From: Eshraghiella sp964441705
GTDB lineage: Bacteria; Bacillota; Clostridia; Lachnospirales; Lachnospiraceae
Reading direction: 5' to 3'
DNA: 64,000 nucleotides
Assembly: GCA_964441705.1 (NCBI GenBank)
Contig: CAYTWF010000006.1
Coordinates: forward strand, 1-64,000
Shown here: positions 1 through 10,070 of the stretch, piece by piece
Layout of the letters: every line of letters begins with the position of its first letter
How positions within the stretch are numbered: the stretch's first letter is position 1
Position numbers and translations under genes: made by a program
The notes under the pieces: model-generated
Database searches by the model: none
What the model was told of the DNA's origin: nothing
The model's input: only the letters and a program-made list of their open reading frames with translations

Positions 1-2
1 CA

Positions 3-1661
3 TCTGTATATTATCCCCAGCAGGTATACATGGTTAACCAGTCGGATAGCCTGAGCCTGTCTGTTGGTGTGCCTCACGGTCAGCGTATCGCCACAATTAA
101 CTATGACGATTACACAGTATCTGCTATGACCGGCGAATCCCTTAGCTACGATTATTATAATATTACCCTTAATCATATCAAATATTCTACGGTTATCCGT
201 CTTACCACTGACCTTGCATATACCACAGTATATCATGCCGGAAGTGGTACTGATAATCTTACCATAACTGAGACCAGTCCACACCTACGCTATAACACCC
301 CTGCATACAGTCCTGAATATATGGAGGATGGAATGCTGCCTGTTGGATGGAACACATTACCGGATGGTTCAGGAACCCATATTGGCTTTGGAAGCAGAGT
401 TGACCACAGCGGAATACCGAATCTTGATTTATATATTGAATATCTTGCCTGCAGTCCGGCAGAAGATTTCAAGTATATCATTACCCCTCAGGGAGAGGTT
501 ACAATTACAGGTTTTACAGGCTCAGGCAATATTGTTATTCCTTCATATATAGAGGGATACCCGGTAACAGGAATTGCCGCTTATGCCTTTGGTGACCTTA
601 TAATTGAATGTCTTGCGCTGCCTCCAACCATGCAAAGCATTACTGCCTCAGCCTTTGGCAACGTAATTATTAAGGATTTATATTTCTATGATAACCTTGT
701 AAGCTTTCCGGACAATGCCTTTGAGCAATATCAGATAAGGGATATTCATATCAATGCTGTTAATCAGCCTGTATACAGTGGCAGCTATTTTGCCACCCTT
801 GCAGATAAGGTGGATTATCTTTATAGCATGAAAGAACGAAGCAAAATCGTGCTGTTCTGTGGTTCTTCTGCACGTTTTGGGTATGACAGTGTAGCAATTG
901 AGACTGCGTTTCCTGATTATAAGGTGATTAATATGGGAGTATATGCATATTCCAATATGCTTCCTCAGGCAAGACTTATTCTTAATTATGTAAAGGCCGG
1001 AGACATTCTTTTGAGTTCTCCGGAGCTGGATGCCATTGACATGCAGTTCTGTGGAAGCAATAGCTTTGACTGTGAGACCTTCTGCATGCTGGAGGCTAAT
1101 TATGATATGCTGACTGCTATTGACTGTTCGGAATTTGGCAAAATATTCGATTCCTTTACCAGCTATAATGAGGAACGGTCCGGTATGACACCTGGCTCCT
1201 ACAATGAGTCACCCTCTGATTATGATGAGGATGGCAATGCAGCAATTACTCCTTCCTATAATATTAATGGTGATTATATACTTTACCGGGGCGATAATGC
1301 TGCTAAAAAAACTTTTGGCATCAAACGTGCTTATTACAACGACAGCTATGTACACGACTCTGACATAGCGGGTATTAACAGTGTGTACGAAGCATTTATG
1401 GAAAAAGACGTCAGGGTATTTTTTACCTATTCACCAAGAAGCCGAATCAGCATATCCGATGACAGCACCAGGGATTCCATTACCAGACTTGACGCCCTGC
1501 TTCGCAGCAGTCTTATTGTACCTGTTATATCACCGATTGAGGATTCACTTATGGCTCCTGTATATTTCTATGGAACTGACAATCATCTAAGCACTAACGG
1601 CGTAGCTGTACATACAGAGCAAATAATCGGCTATCTTCGCCAGTCACTGGAGGACCTGTAA
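3..1661 (+). CDS. SGNH/DltD-like protein with leucine-rich repeats (5' end outside window)
   Basis: The reading frame is open from the first complete codon, and no ribosome binding site precedes the ATG at 30, so the gene almost certainly starts before the window. From about residue 170 of the visible part there is a short BspA-like (LRR_5) stretch (VIPSYIEGYPVTGIAAYAF and a second similar unit). It is followed by an SGNH-hydrolase-like domain: block I as LFCGSSARFG and a C-terminal block V as DNHLSTNG with the catalytic-type His. It is the first visible gene of an operon with an MBOAT acyltransferase; its stop overlaps the next start (TAATG). By analogy with AlgI/AlgX and DltB/DltD pairs, it probably acts outside the membrane in acyl transfer to a surface polymer. 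That role is inference. Confidence 0.6.
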   Translation, partial: SVYYPQQVYMVNQSDSLSLSVGVPHGQRIATINYDDYTVSAMTGESLSYDYYNITLNHIKYSTVIRLTTDLAYTTVYHAGSGTDNLTITETSPHLRYNTPAYSPEYMEDGMLPVGWNTLPDGSGTHIGFGSRVDHSGIPNLDLYIEYLACSPAEDFKYIITPQGEVTITGFTGSGNIVIPSYIEGYPVTGIAAYAFGDLIIECLALPPTMQSITASAFGNVIIKDLYFYDNLVSFPDNAFEQYQIRDIHINAVNQPVYSGSYFATLADKVDYLYSMKERSKIVLFCGSSARFGYDSVAIETAFPDYKVINMGVYAYSNMLPQARLILNYVKAGDILLSSPELDAIDMQFCGSNSFDCETFCMLEANYDMLTAIDCSEFGKIFDSFTSYNEERSGMTPGSYNESPSDYDEDGNAAITPSYNINGDYILYRGDNAAKKTFGIKRAYYNDSYVHDSDIAGINSVYEAFMEKDVRVFFTYSPRSRISISDDSTRDSITRLDALLRSSLIVPVISPIEDSLMAPVYFYGTDNHLSTNGVAVHTEQIIGYLRQSLEDL

Positions 1662-1906
1662 TGACACTTATTCTATTTCACTATCCTGCCATAATTATTA
1701 TCATGGCTGCAGACATAATACTCACTCTTCTTGCAGTAACAGCTAAACACTGTAAGGGCATACTTGCTGTCGGTGCCGGCATTGGTGTAATTCTGCTTCT
1801 CACTACAGGTCTGTTCTATGGTCTGCCACTTGGAGAGCTGCTGCTTATACTTATAATTCTGGCACTTATATGTGCTGCCGGAATGTGGAAGGAGGAACGT
1901 CCATGA
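1661..1906 (+). CDS. small two-helix membrane protein of acyltransferase operon
   Basis: This 81-residue protein has two strongly hydrophobic segments (about residues 8-25 and 33-75, the latter possibly two helices) and a short charged tail, MWKEERP. Its ATG overlaps the stop of the upstream SGNH-like gene and its TGA overlaps the ATG of the MBOAT gene, so translation of the three is probably coupled. I recognise no family. Small membrane proteins next to MBOAT enzymes (DltX beside DltB is the known example) suggest a subunit of an acyltransferase complex, but there is no clear sequence similarity to DltX and the assignment rests on context only. Confidence 0.6.
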   Translation: MTLILFHYPAIIIIMAADIILTLLAVTAKHCKGILAVGAGIGVILLLTTGLFYGLPLGELLLILIILALICAAGMWKEERP

Positions 1907-3333
1907 GCTTTACTACTCCGATATTCTTCGTATTTCTGCCTGCTGTACTGCTGCTCTACAGACAGCTTCCACACAGACTTCGTATGCCGCTGCTGCTTGC
2001 CGCATCATATTTGTTCTACGCCTATTATGACTGGAGACTTTTAATACTTATCTTTATTACAACAGCTGTATCATATGCTGCTGCCCGATACATGAGTAGT
2101 AAGGGCAGCAAAAAACAGCGCCGGCCTGCACTGATTCTTACAATGTGCATATGCCTTGGAATTTTATTCATATTCAAATACTTTAATTTTGCTGTTGGAG
2201 GCATATTTGCTCTTTCCAGACTTTTTGGAGCTAACGCTGATTTTAAGGGATTTGATATTATTCTTCCAATGGGAATATCCTTTTATGTATTTCAGACAAT
2301 GTCCTATGTTTTCGACGTATATTATGGAAAAATAACTGCTGAGAAAAATATAGGCTTCTATGGACTTTTTGTAGTATTTTTCCCTCAGCTTGTTGCCGGT
2401 CCCATTGAGCGTCCAGGGGATTTGCTGCCACAGCTTAAGGCTTCACTTAATCCCAATAGACATGACCTTTCTCAGGGTATGAGGCTGCTGCTTCGCGGCT
2501 ATGCCAAAAAGCTTCTGATTGCAGACTTTATTGCAGGTTACGTTGACAACGCCTATAATAATCCAGGCTCTGCCGGAGGTATGGCACTTGCAGTGGCAAC
2601 CGTTCTTTTTGCTGTTCAGATATACTGTGATTTCTCCGGCTATTCTGATATTGCCCTTGGCTGCGGACGTCTGATGGGAATTAAGCTTACCACCAATTTC
2701 AACGAGCCTTACCGGGCTGTTACAATCAGAGATTTCTGGAGACGCTGGCATATAAGTCTTACCCGGTGGTTCACAGACTATCTTTATATCCCCCTTGGTG
2801 GAAGCCATAAGGGTCTTGTCCGACAATGCATTAACATAATTATAACCTTTCTTGTCAGTGGTCTATGGCACGGAGCCAGCCTGACCTTCATTGTGTGGGG
2901 AGGTCTTCATGGAATATATCTTGCTGCAGAGACTTTGATATTAAGGGGCAGGCAGTTAAGCTCCAAATCCAAAATCCCCGGGAGAATAATTACCTTCTTA
3001 CTTGTATGCTTTGCATGGATTTTCTTTCGTGCCGGCAGTATTACAGATGCCTTTGGTATAATACGTTCAATTGCAGTCAATCCCCTGCCTGGTAATTTTA
3101 TGTCCGGTCTCGGTATCAGCCAGCTTGAGCTTATTACTACCGCAGCGCTTATAATTCTTCTGCCATTTATTGACAGGCTTATGCCTCTTGCCACTGGCAG
3201 CGACGAGGCTCACGCTAAGGTGCAGCACAAAACTGCTCTTATATATATGATACTTATTCTGGCCATAATAATATGCCGCTGCCTTGTACTTACAGACCAT
3301 GGGGCAACTGCCTTTATATACTTTCAATTCTAA
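1903..3333 (+). CDS. MBOAT family O-acyltransferase (AlgI/DltB-like)
   Basis: A 476-residue polytopic membrane protein. The ATG at 1903 was chosen because GGAGGA lies 6 bases upstream; an earlier in-frame ATG at 1870 has no such site. Family hallmarks are visible: the motif RDFWRRWHISLTRWFTDYLY with IPLGG after it, and the catalytic-type histidine in SGLWHGASLTF followed by WGGLHG. AlgI-type enzymes move acetyl groups from the cytoplasm to extracellular polysaccharide, handing them to an SGNH-type partner; here such partners sit on both sides. The polymer substrate cannot be read from the sequence. Length is normal for AlgI (about 470-500). Confidence 0.93.
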   Translation: MSFTTPIFFVFLPAVLLLYRQLPHRLRMPLLLAASYLFYAYYDWRLLILIFITTAVSYAAARYMSSKGSKKQRRPALILTMCICLGILFIFKYFNFAVGGIFALSRLFGANADFKGFDIILPMGISFYVFQTMSYVFDVYYGKITAEKNIGFYGLFVVFFPQLVAGPIERPGDLLPQLKASLNPNRHDLSQGMRLLLRGYAKKLLIADFIAGYVDNAYNNPGSAGGMALAVATVLFAVQIYCDFSGYSDIALGCGRLMGIKLTTNFNEPYRAVTIRDFWRRWHISLTRWFTDYLYIPLGGSHKGLVRQCINIIITFLVSGLWHGASLTFIVWGGLHGIYLAAETLILRGRQLSSKSKIPGRIITFLLVCFAWIFFRAGSITDAFGIIRSIAVNPLPGNFMSGLGISQLELITTAALIILLPFIDRLMPLATGSDEAHAKVQHKTALIYMILILAIIICRCLVLTDHGATAFIYFQF

Positions 3334-3344
3334 TGGAGGAGCCT

Positions 3345-4775
3345 ATGCTAAAAGCTGATAATCGTAAACTCATAAGAATTCCTTTTATAATGACGATACT
3401 GCTTTGTCTTTTTGCCGCCATACTCCTTGTGTCCGGTCTGGGACTCCCCACACAGTATGATGACACCTTTCTGGGCGAAATGAAATACAAGCTGGAAAGA
3501 CTTAAGGGAACAGAGGGTAAAAGAATTGTTCTGGTAGGGGGAAGCAGTATCCCCTTTGCAGTTAAAAGCCAGCTCCTTAAAGAGAGCTTTCCTGACTATG
3601 AAATTGTGGATTATGGGATGTATGCAGATATGGGAACAGTGGTTATGCTGGACTGGGCCCGCGTCAATGTTCACGAGGGTGACATCTATATTCTTATGCC
3701 TGAGCAAAGTCCACAGACTCTTTCCTGCTACATGTCAGGAAAGGATGTATGGCAGGCGGCAGATGGCTCCAGCGAATTAATCAGACTGGTGGATTCTTCA
3801 AGGTATGAAAAACTGGCAGCTGCATTTATGGAGTATGCCGGCAGTAAGCTGTACTACACCATAAAGGGAAGTCCTGCCGCTCCGGGAATCTATGCCCGTT
3901 CTTCATTTAACAGCTATGGTGATATTGAGTATGCTGACAGAGAATACAACATTATGTCAACCGGATATAACCCTAACGATACAATTACCTTTTCCAATGA
4001 TATAATTACAGATGAGTTTATAGATGAATTAAATGATTTTGCAGCCTATGTTACCGAAAAGGGAGGCTTAGTATACTATCATTTTCCTGCCATGAACAGG
4101 CAGGCCCTCGCAGCTGATACAACAATCTCAAAGATTGATTCCTACTACAGCTACATTGACAGCCAGCTTGATTTTCCAATTATTGGCAATCCCCATTCTT
4201 CAATAATGGAAAGCGGATGGTTCTATGATACCAACTTTCATCTTAACAGCAGTGGCGCAATTGTTTTTACCAAACAGCTAATTGAAGACCTTAAGGTTCT
4301 GTTTAAGGATACCTCTGTTACAGCTATTGAGCTCCCTGCCATTCCACAGACTCCTGCTGCAACAGCCCAGGGTGATAACTCCTGTGCAGATTGCTTTACC
4401 TATGAGCATACCAAATCCGGCTGGAGCATTACGGGGCTTAGCGAGACCGGCGAAGCTGCAGCAGCACTGGTTATTCCTGTAAGCTACATGGACGAACCCG
4501 TTACAGGAATTACAGATAGCATTTTTACAGGCAATATCCGTCTACGTGAGCTTACAATACAGCCTAATATAGATATTTTATATGATAATATGTTCAAGGG
4601 TTGTATCAGCTTGAAAAAACTGATTCTTACAGGAGAGCCCTCCAACTACACTATCGGTTCTGAGCTGATGGGCGGAGCTGACTTTCTCATATATGTACCT
4701 GCCAACTATATTGACATCTATAAGCGTCACTACTCCTGGCAAAAATACGGTGTATATCTGACTCAGAATAACTAA
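3345..4775 (+). CDS. SGNH/DltD-like secreted protein with C-terminal LRR
   Basis: A 476-residue protein starting at ATG 3345 (GGAGGA 5 bases upstream, 11 bases after the MBOAT stop). An N-terminal hydrophobic anchor (about residues 11-32) precedes an SGNH-like domain with VLVGGSSIPF (block I) and NFHLNSSGAI (block V). It is clearly related to the first gene of the operon (shared FPDY..V..GMYA/GVYA stretch). The C-terminal 110 residues form a BspA-like repeat module (VIPVSYMDEPVTGI, then LRELTIQPN and LKKLILTG), so the domain order is SGNH then LRR, the reverse of the first gene. It is probably an extracellular acetyl-transfer or esterase partner of the MBOAT enzyme (inference). Confidence 0.7.
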   Translation: MLKADNRKLIRIPFIMTILLCLFAAILLVSGLGLPTQYDDTFLGEMKYKLERLKGTEGKRIVLVGGSSIPFAVKSQLLKESFPDYEIVDYGMYADMGTVVMLDWARVNVHEGDIYILMPEQSPQTLSCYMSGKDVWQAADGSSELIRLVDSSRYEKLAAAFMEYAGSKLYYTIKGSPAAPGIYARSSFNSYGDIEYADREYNIMSTGYNPNDTITFSNDIITDEFIDELNDFAAYVTEKGGLVYYHFPAMNRQALAADTTISKIDSYYSYIDSQLDFPIIGNPHSSIMESGWFYDTNFHLNSSGAIVFTKQLIEDLKVLFKDTSVTAIELPAIPQTPAATAQGDNSCADCFTYEHTKSGWSITGLSETGEAAAALVIPVSYMDEPVTGITDSIFTGNIRLRELTIQPNIDILYDNMFKGCISLKKLILTGEPSNYTIGSELMGGADFLIYVPANYIDIYKRHYSWQKYGVYLTQNN

Positions 4776-4777
4776 CA

Positions 4778-4809
4778 AAGTGCCGGGATTCACAGATATC
4801 CCGGCACTT
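4778..4809. terminator. bidirectional terminator between convergent genes
   Basis: A perfect 12-bp inverted repeat, AAGTGCCGGGAT / ATCCCGGCACTT, with an 8-base loop starts 3 bases after the acyltransferase operon stop and ends 11 bases before the stop of the convergent GH2 gene. The sequence after it on the + strand is only moderately T-rich. Confidence 0.8.
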
Positions 4810-4820
4810 AATCTATACTC

Positions 4821-7223
4821 TTATTTTGTATTAGGAATGGTTACTGTGTATTCTCCCAGGTCATCCTTAAGTGTTACAACAACGTCACTGCTTCCTTTGG
4901 CCTGTATAACCGCAAGTGCCTCACCATAATAAGTGGACACACTGCTTTTACGGTAGCCCTCCGGATTATATGGGCAGGCATTGCCAAGTCCTATAAGACT
5001 TCCACCTTTAACCTCTGTAACCGTAATACGATGTTTTTCCATAGGCTTTAATATTCCATGTCTGTCAGTATACTGCAATGGAATGAAAACAAGTCCATTG
5101 TCCTTAACTGTTGCCTCCTCAGGTATGCAGGTCAATGTTGTACTCTGCCCCGCAGTTTTCATGGAATTAACACCAATCATTCTGCCGGCCTCGTCATATG
5201 CCTTAACCATAATTGTTCCATCCTGGTATTTGGTATTAAACACAGTATTACAGGTATTTTTAAGCTTCTTTTTACCAACATATGCATCATTGATATACAG
5301 CTCTACCATTGCCGCTCTGGCATATACTTCTACCTTAGCCGGGTATCCATTACAGCCACTCCAGGACCAGCTTTCCAGTGCCTCAGTCATCTTCCAGGCG
5401 GATGGAGAATGCTTTCCCTGCTGATATACAGGCTTAACAGCGATTCTTGGTTTATCGCATTCCTCTAGTGCAACCTGTGTGTAAGCAGCTTCTCCGATAG
5501 GACGTCCAATAATATTAACTCTTCCGCTTCCTGCTGTAAGCCAGCCCTCCTTAGGTGCATTCTTAGGTGCATAATCCTCATATTCCCATGAACCTACTGC
5601 AACCTCTCCAATATAATCCATACCCGCCCATACAAAATCTCCAATTATGCGGGGATTTTTTTTGGCCAGCTCATAGAATCTATATGCATCATTGCAAAAG
5701 GTCTCACTTCCAAGAATAAGCCTGTTTGGATATTTTCTCAGGTCATGCTTATATCTGTATATTCCATAATTATAGCCAGCAATATCCATATTGGCGTAGG
5801 CATCCCTTGTCTTAACATCACATGGATACAGCGTAGCTCCAAGCTTCATTGTCTTATCTCCCAGTATTCCTGACAGGGTGTTGAAGAATTCACTGCCAAC
5901 AGGCTTTTTATTCTTCTCAATGTCCTCTGCTGAGCTGGCCTTCTTAGCCTTTTCAAGCTGTTTTTCAGCCTTATCGTCACTGTATACACCAAAGCCCATT
6001 GAGCTTAAGAAATTGAAGAAAATATTAACACCGCAGCTGACAGGTCTTGTATCATCCAGCGAATGGAGATATTCAGTAAAATCCTTTGTAAGCTGGATTC
6101 CTTTTTTCTGTGCTGTCTCCGATACCTCATTACCGGTAGAATACATGATTACACATGGGTGGTTGTAGTCCTTGTCAACCATATCCTTTAAATCCTGATG
6201 CCACCATTCATCCAGATAAAGTGCATAGTCATATCTGGTCTTGTGAATGTACCATACATCTACGTATTCATCCATCATAAGCATTCCCAGTCTGTCACAG
6301 GCATCCAGCATTGCCTTGGAGCATGGATTGTGGGCAGACCTTAATGCATTATAGCCATTCGCCTTCATGATTCTGACCTTACGCTCCTCCGCCTCAGGAA
6401 AAGCAGCTGCTCCCAGAACACCATTATCATGGTGAATGCATGCTCCCTTAAGAATCACTCTTTCTCCATTAATAGTCATTCCATTCTGGGCTGACCATTC
6501 AAGAAGTCTGATTCCAAAGCTCTCCGTTGTACAATCCTCTTCAAAGCTTACGCGGCACTGATACAGATACGGGTTATCCGGACTCCAAAGTGAAGCCTCA
6601 GGTACCTCAATATCAAAGCCAATTCTGCCCTCTGTCGCGCCCTCTGTTACAGCACATACTCTGTTTCCGTCAAGTATTTCAGCCTTAACACGTCCCGCAC
6701 CCTCTGTTACTATATCTACATGCACAACTGCCGGCGAGATTGACACGGTACTAAGCTTAACGCCATTCATTGCAATATGTTTTTGTGGTGCAACGTACAT
6801 CCACACCGGACGGTATATTCCGGAACCGGAGTACCAGCGGCTGTTAGGCTGGTCAGAATTATGGGCTATGACCTTAATCCTGTTATCCTGTCCATATTTC
6901 AGGAACTTATCTGCTTCTACGTAAAAATTGGTATAGCCATAAGGACGAAAGGCTGCATATTCATCATTAATATACACCTCTGCATTATGGTACACTCCTT
7001 CAAATTCAAAGATTACCTTCTGACCGGAATACTCCTCCGGTACAAAAAAACTGCGTTCATACTGATAGTCTCTTCCCTCAAACCATCCAATATTACCTGT
7101 ACCAAGACTCTTGGCACTTCTTGGCTCCCCAAGCATGGCATCATGTGGTATTGTAACCTCCTGTATGTCCTGTTCCCCAAGATGACAGCATGTCCAGCCC
7201 GAATTAAAATCTACTCTGTTCAT
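4821..7223 (-). CDS. glycoside hydrolase family 2 (beta-galactosidase-type)
   Basis: An 800-residue GH2 enzyme without signal peptide, so probably cytoplasmic. Domains: N-terminal jelly roll (about 1-145), Ig-like domain (about 150-245), TIM barrel (about 250-560), then C-terminal beta domains (DUF4982-like and a final Ig-like fold). Putative acid/base Glu366 lies in STGNEVSE and nucleophile Glu507 in LILGSETFC. A lysine-rich insertion (about 400-460) interrupts the barrel. GGAG lies 8 bases before the ATG. The gene has its own 115-base upstream gap after the sensor kinase gene. Family members cleave beta-galactosides or beta-glucuronides; I cannot separate these by eye, though the C-terminal architecture favours beta-galactosidase. 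Confidence 0.92.
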   Translation of the reverse strand: MNRVDFNSGWTCCHLGEQDIQEVTIPHDAMLGEPRSAKSLGTGNIGWFEGRDYQYERSFFVPEEYSGQKVIFEFEGVYHNAEVYINDEYAAFRPYGYTNFYVEADKFLKYGQDNRIKVIAHNSDQPNSRWYSGSGIYRPVWMYVAPQKHIAMNGVKLSTVSISPAVVHVDIVTEGAGRVKAEILDGNRVCAVTEGATEGRIGFDIEVPEASLWSPDNPYLYQCRVSFEEDCTTESFGIRLLEWSAQNGMTINGERVILKGACIHHDNGVLGAAAFPEAEERKVRIMKANGYNALRSAHNPCSKAMLDACDRLGMLMMDEYVDVWYIHKTRYDYALYLDEWWHQDLKDMVDKDYNHPCVIMYSTGNEVSETAQKKGIQLTKDFTEYLHSLDDTRPVSCGVNIFFNFLSSMGFGVYSDDKAEKQLEKAKKASSAEDIEKNKKPVGSEFFNTLSGILGDKTMKLGATLYPCDVKTRDAYANMDIAGYNYGIYRYKHDLRKYPNRLILGSETFCNDAYRFYELAKKNPRIIGDFVWAGMDYIGEVAVGSWEYEDYAPKNAPKEGWLTAGSGRVNIIGRPIGEAAYTQVALEECDKPRIAVKPVYQQGKHSPSAWKMTEALESWSWSGCNGYPAKVEVYARAAMVELYINDAYVGKKKLKNTCNTVFNTKYQDGTIMVKAYDEAGRMIGVNSMKTAGQSTTLTCIPEEATVKDNGLVFIPLQYTDRHGILKPMEKHRITVTEVKGGSLIGLGNACPYNPEGYRKSSVSTYYGEALAVIQAKGSSDVVVTLKDDLGEYTVTIPNTK

Positions 7224-7338
7224 TTTGCTCCTCCATTTTCATGACATCACTTTACCACACAAGTGATTGAAAAAAATATTTTTAGCACAAATTCACATAA
7301 AAATGACGTAAACTGTAATCGGAAGTGTAAAAATCAGA

Positions 7339-8682
7339 CTACTGCAGCGGAATAAGCACCCTCAGTTCAAACCAGCTGTCCTTAGCATTAATAGTCAGTG
7401 AACCATTGTATTTGTCCGCAATTGACCTTATACTTTTTAACCCAAAGCCATGATACCGCCTGTCCGATTTGGTCGTAACCGGCATTCCATTCTTCATAAT
7501 AATGTTCCCCATATAGCAGTTTTCAAATTTAATTCTGAGAAAATTTTTTTCCCGGGATACCGTCACATGTATAATTCTTTTCTCCGGGTCCGCTATCTGC
7601 TCTACACTTGTTATGGCATTATCCAGCGCATTACCAAAAAGAGAGCTGATATCCATAGGCTCCATAATATCCAGCAGCTTACCATCCGCAATACAGGTCA
7701 TTCTGATATTCTCGTTATGACATTGGAGACTTTTGGCTGTAAGTATGGTATCCAGAATACTGTTACCGGTTTTATTCTGTGCTTCAAACTGGTTAATATC
7801 CTTTTCAATATTATCAGCAAAGGTAAGACAATTATCCTGGGCAACCTGTGCTCTTAAGGTTGCAATCTGATGCTTAAGGTCATGGTATTTCTGGTTAACA
7901 AGCTCAATACTTTCTCTGGATACCTGATAATTGGCATACTGCATTTTATAAAGGGAGTCCAGCTGTGCCTTCTCAATTCTGGTATGGGATGCTCTAATCT
8001 GAACATGATATACCAGGAGAATACTTACTCCTGCCATATCTGCCAGAGTTCTGATGATATATCTGTCACCAACATGGCTGGTTGAAAAAGGCGTCTGTAT
8101 TCCTGAATAGCTTATATTGCTTAATGCATATATACATATGAAAATAATTAGAGAAATCACTACCTCCTGTCTTTCAATATGAATATGCTCCTGAGCCCTA
8201 TTAATATATCGTTCTACAGCGTATGCTGCCATAAAAACACATACAAGCAGCACAAGAAGTATTAATGCCTGCACTGCCCTATCCGGCTCCACATGAGTCT
8301 TATCAGCATAAAAATATATGAGCTGCCACACCAGAGATGCGGCCATTTCTCCAAGAATATATGCTCTCACTGAATAATACACCACATTTCTCAGGTTCAT
8401 ATCACAGGACACATGAAGCATTGCACAAATGGATGCAAAATATAAAATCACATTCAGAAAATAAAGTCTTTCATAATAATCACTGGTTATAAAACAGAAT
8501 ACCTGAAGGAGCAGATTAATAATCAGCATCTTAAAATACACAGAAATATTATTTATTCTTCTTGGATTGGTCCTGTAATACACCATTGCCGCACCAAAAT
8601 AAGCCAGTACATATATAAATACCGGCGTATTGTCAGAACCAGGTCCTGTAATATACCTAATAAGCTGCTGCGACCAATTCAT
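7339..8682 (-). CDS. GHKL (AgrC-like) sensor histidine kinase, copy 2
   Basis: A 447-residue kinase with about six N-terminal membrane helices (residues 20-230) and a cytoplasmic dimerisation/ATPase region. The phosphoacceptor is likely His267 in QKYHDLKHQ. The N box is SSLFGNALDNAI and the G box YHGFGLKSI, as in the HATPase_c_5 group. It is the last gene of an esterase/LytTR/kinase/kinase operon and lies 23 bases after a sister kinase of identical length, with which it shares long stretches around the H box (NYQxSRESI, NQKYHDLKHQIA). The ligand is unknown. No AgrB/AgrD-like peptide genes are nearby, so a peptide signal is not implied by context. Confidence 0.9.
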   Translation of the reverse strand: MNWSQQLIRYITGPGSDNTPVFIYVLAYFGAAMVYYRTNPRRINNISVYFKMLIINLLLQVFCFITSDYYERLYFLNVILYFASICAMLHVSCDMNLRNVVYYSVRAYILGEMAASLVWQLIYFYADKTHVEPDRAVQALILLVLLVCVFMAAYAVERYINRAQEHIHIERQEVVISLIIFICIYALSNISYSGIQTPFSTSHVGDRYIIRTLADMAGVSILLVYHVQIRASHTRIEKAQLDSLYKMQYANYQVSRESIELVNQKYHDLKHQIATLRAQVAQDNCLTFADNIEKDINQFEAQNKTGNSILDTILTAKSLQCHNENIRMTCIADGKLLDIMEPMDISSLFGNALDNAITSVEQIADPEKRIIHVTVSREKNFLRIKFENCYMGNIIMKNGMPVTTKSDRRYHGFGLKSIRSIADKYNGSLTINAKDSWFELRVLIPLQ

Positions 8683-8705
8683 TCCTCGCTGTCCTTTCTA
8701 CATCA

Positions 8706-10049
8706 CTATAGAACAGGAATAAGAATTCTTACTCCCATCCATCCCTCATTATAGCTTACTGTAAAGGAACCACCATATTTATCAGCAATCTCCCTCATAT
8801 TCCTTATTCCAACAAGATGCTCCCTGCGCCCAATTCTTGGAATCACAGGCAATCCATTCTTAATAGTAACTTTTCCCTCAAACACATTTTCAAAAATAAT
8901 ACGAATAAAGCCTTTTTTTCCTGCCACCATAACATGAATCAATCTTTTATCCTGCTCCTTAATAAGCTGTACCGCCGCAATGGCATTATCAAGTGCGCTT
9001 CCAAAAAGAGAGCTGATATCCATGGCATCCATATTCTTAAGAAGTCTGCCATCTGCTACGCAGGTCATCACAATTCCCAGCTTCTGACATTGAAGATTCT
9101 TGGTTGTAAGAATAATATCAAGCACCTCATTACCAGTCTTATTCTGTGCCTCATACTGCCTTATCTCATCCTCCATCCGGTTAAGATATTCCACCTTATC
9201 AGGCTGGGGCATCTCTGTTTTGAGCAGCGCAATCTGATGCTTAAGGTCATGATATTTCTGGTTAACAAGATTAATACTTTCCCTGGATATCTGATAATTG
9301 GCATATTGCATACGATACAGAACCTCCGCCTGGTTCAGCTCAAGCCTTGCATGGGTCTCCTTTAAAAGAATCTGATATGCCGTCAACAGACATACTCCTG
9401 CGAAATCCACCAGTGTACGAATAATGAATATATCGGATACCAGATTAGTTGAAAATGGAGTATCCACATTCATATAGCTTAAATTGCTCATTCCATATAT
9501 AAACAATCCAATTATTACAGCTGTAAGCAGCTCCTGCTTCTCAACATGAAGATGCTCATGGTTACGGTTAATGTATTTTTCCAGAAAAAACATGGCGGTA
9601 AACACCGCACCCATTGTAGACGCAATCACTATTCCCTGAATCTGTAATGAAAATGGAATCCGCATCTGGGTAATCAGATAGTAGAATATCTGCCAGTCCA
9701 TCGAGGCCGCAAATTCCCCCAAGGTGTACACTCTTACAGCATAATATATAGTATTGCGAAAATTCATATCGCAGGCCACATGCACCATTGCGCAAAGAAT
9801 AATGAAAACAATAATCATGGCCAGAACAAACCATATTTTATCCACGCTTCTGGTTAAAAAAAGGTGCACATTCAAAAGAAGCTCAAGTGCCACCAGCTTC
9901 CACCACATCTTACCGACACCGTGTTTTCTTGGGTTGCAGGAAATATACACAAGAAGGCTGCCAAAATACGCCAGACCATATATAAAGCCAGGCGTATTAG
10001 TCAGGTCCCTTACCCTGATATATTCAACTATCTGCTGCAGCAAAGACAT
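8706..10049 (-). CDS. GHKL (AgrC-like) sensor histidine kinase, copy 1
   Basis: Also 447 residues, with His267 at the same position as in the downstream sister gene (QKYHDLKHQ), N box SSLFGSALDNAI and a G region HLVGIRNMREIADKYG. Six hydrophobic segments fill the first 235 residues. The two kinases diverge mostly in the membrane part and the extreme C-terminus, which is the pattern expected if they read different signals but address the same regulator. It lies 21 bases downstream of the LytTR response regulator gene. The pair looks like a tandem duplication (inference from equal length and colinear similarity). Confidence 0.9.
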   Translation of the reverse strand: MSLLQQIVEYIRVRDLTNTPGFIYGLAYFGSLLVYISCNPRKHGVGKMWWKLVALELLLNVHLFLTRSVDKIWFVLAMIIVFIILCAMVHVACDMNFRNTIYYAVRVYTLGEFAASMDWQIFYYLITQMRIPFSLQIQGIVIASTMGAVFTAMFFLEKYINRNHEHLHVEKQELLTAVIIGLFIYGMSNLSYMNVDTPFSTNLVSDIFIIRTLVDFAGVCLLTAYQILLKETHARLELNQAEVLYRMQYANYQISRESINLVNQKYHDLKHQIALLKTEMPQPDKVEYLNRMEDEIRQYEAQNKTGNEVLDIILTTKNLQCQKLGIVMTCVADGRLLKNMDAMDISSLFGSALDNAIAAVQLIKEQDKRLIHVMVAGKKGFIRIIFENVFEGKVTIKNGLPVIPRIGRREHLVGIRNMREIADKYGGSFTVSYNEGWMGVRILIPVL

Positions 10050-10070
10050 ATACTACCATCCCGAATCTGA

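Noticed and set aside
4821..7223. GH2 enzyme named specifically as beta-glucuronidase
   Set aside because: The active-site Glu pair fits the whole family and the NxKG-type uronate marker cannot be placed with confidence; the C-terminal layout favours beta-galactosidase.
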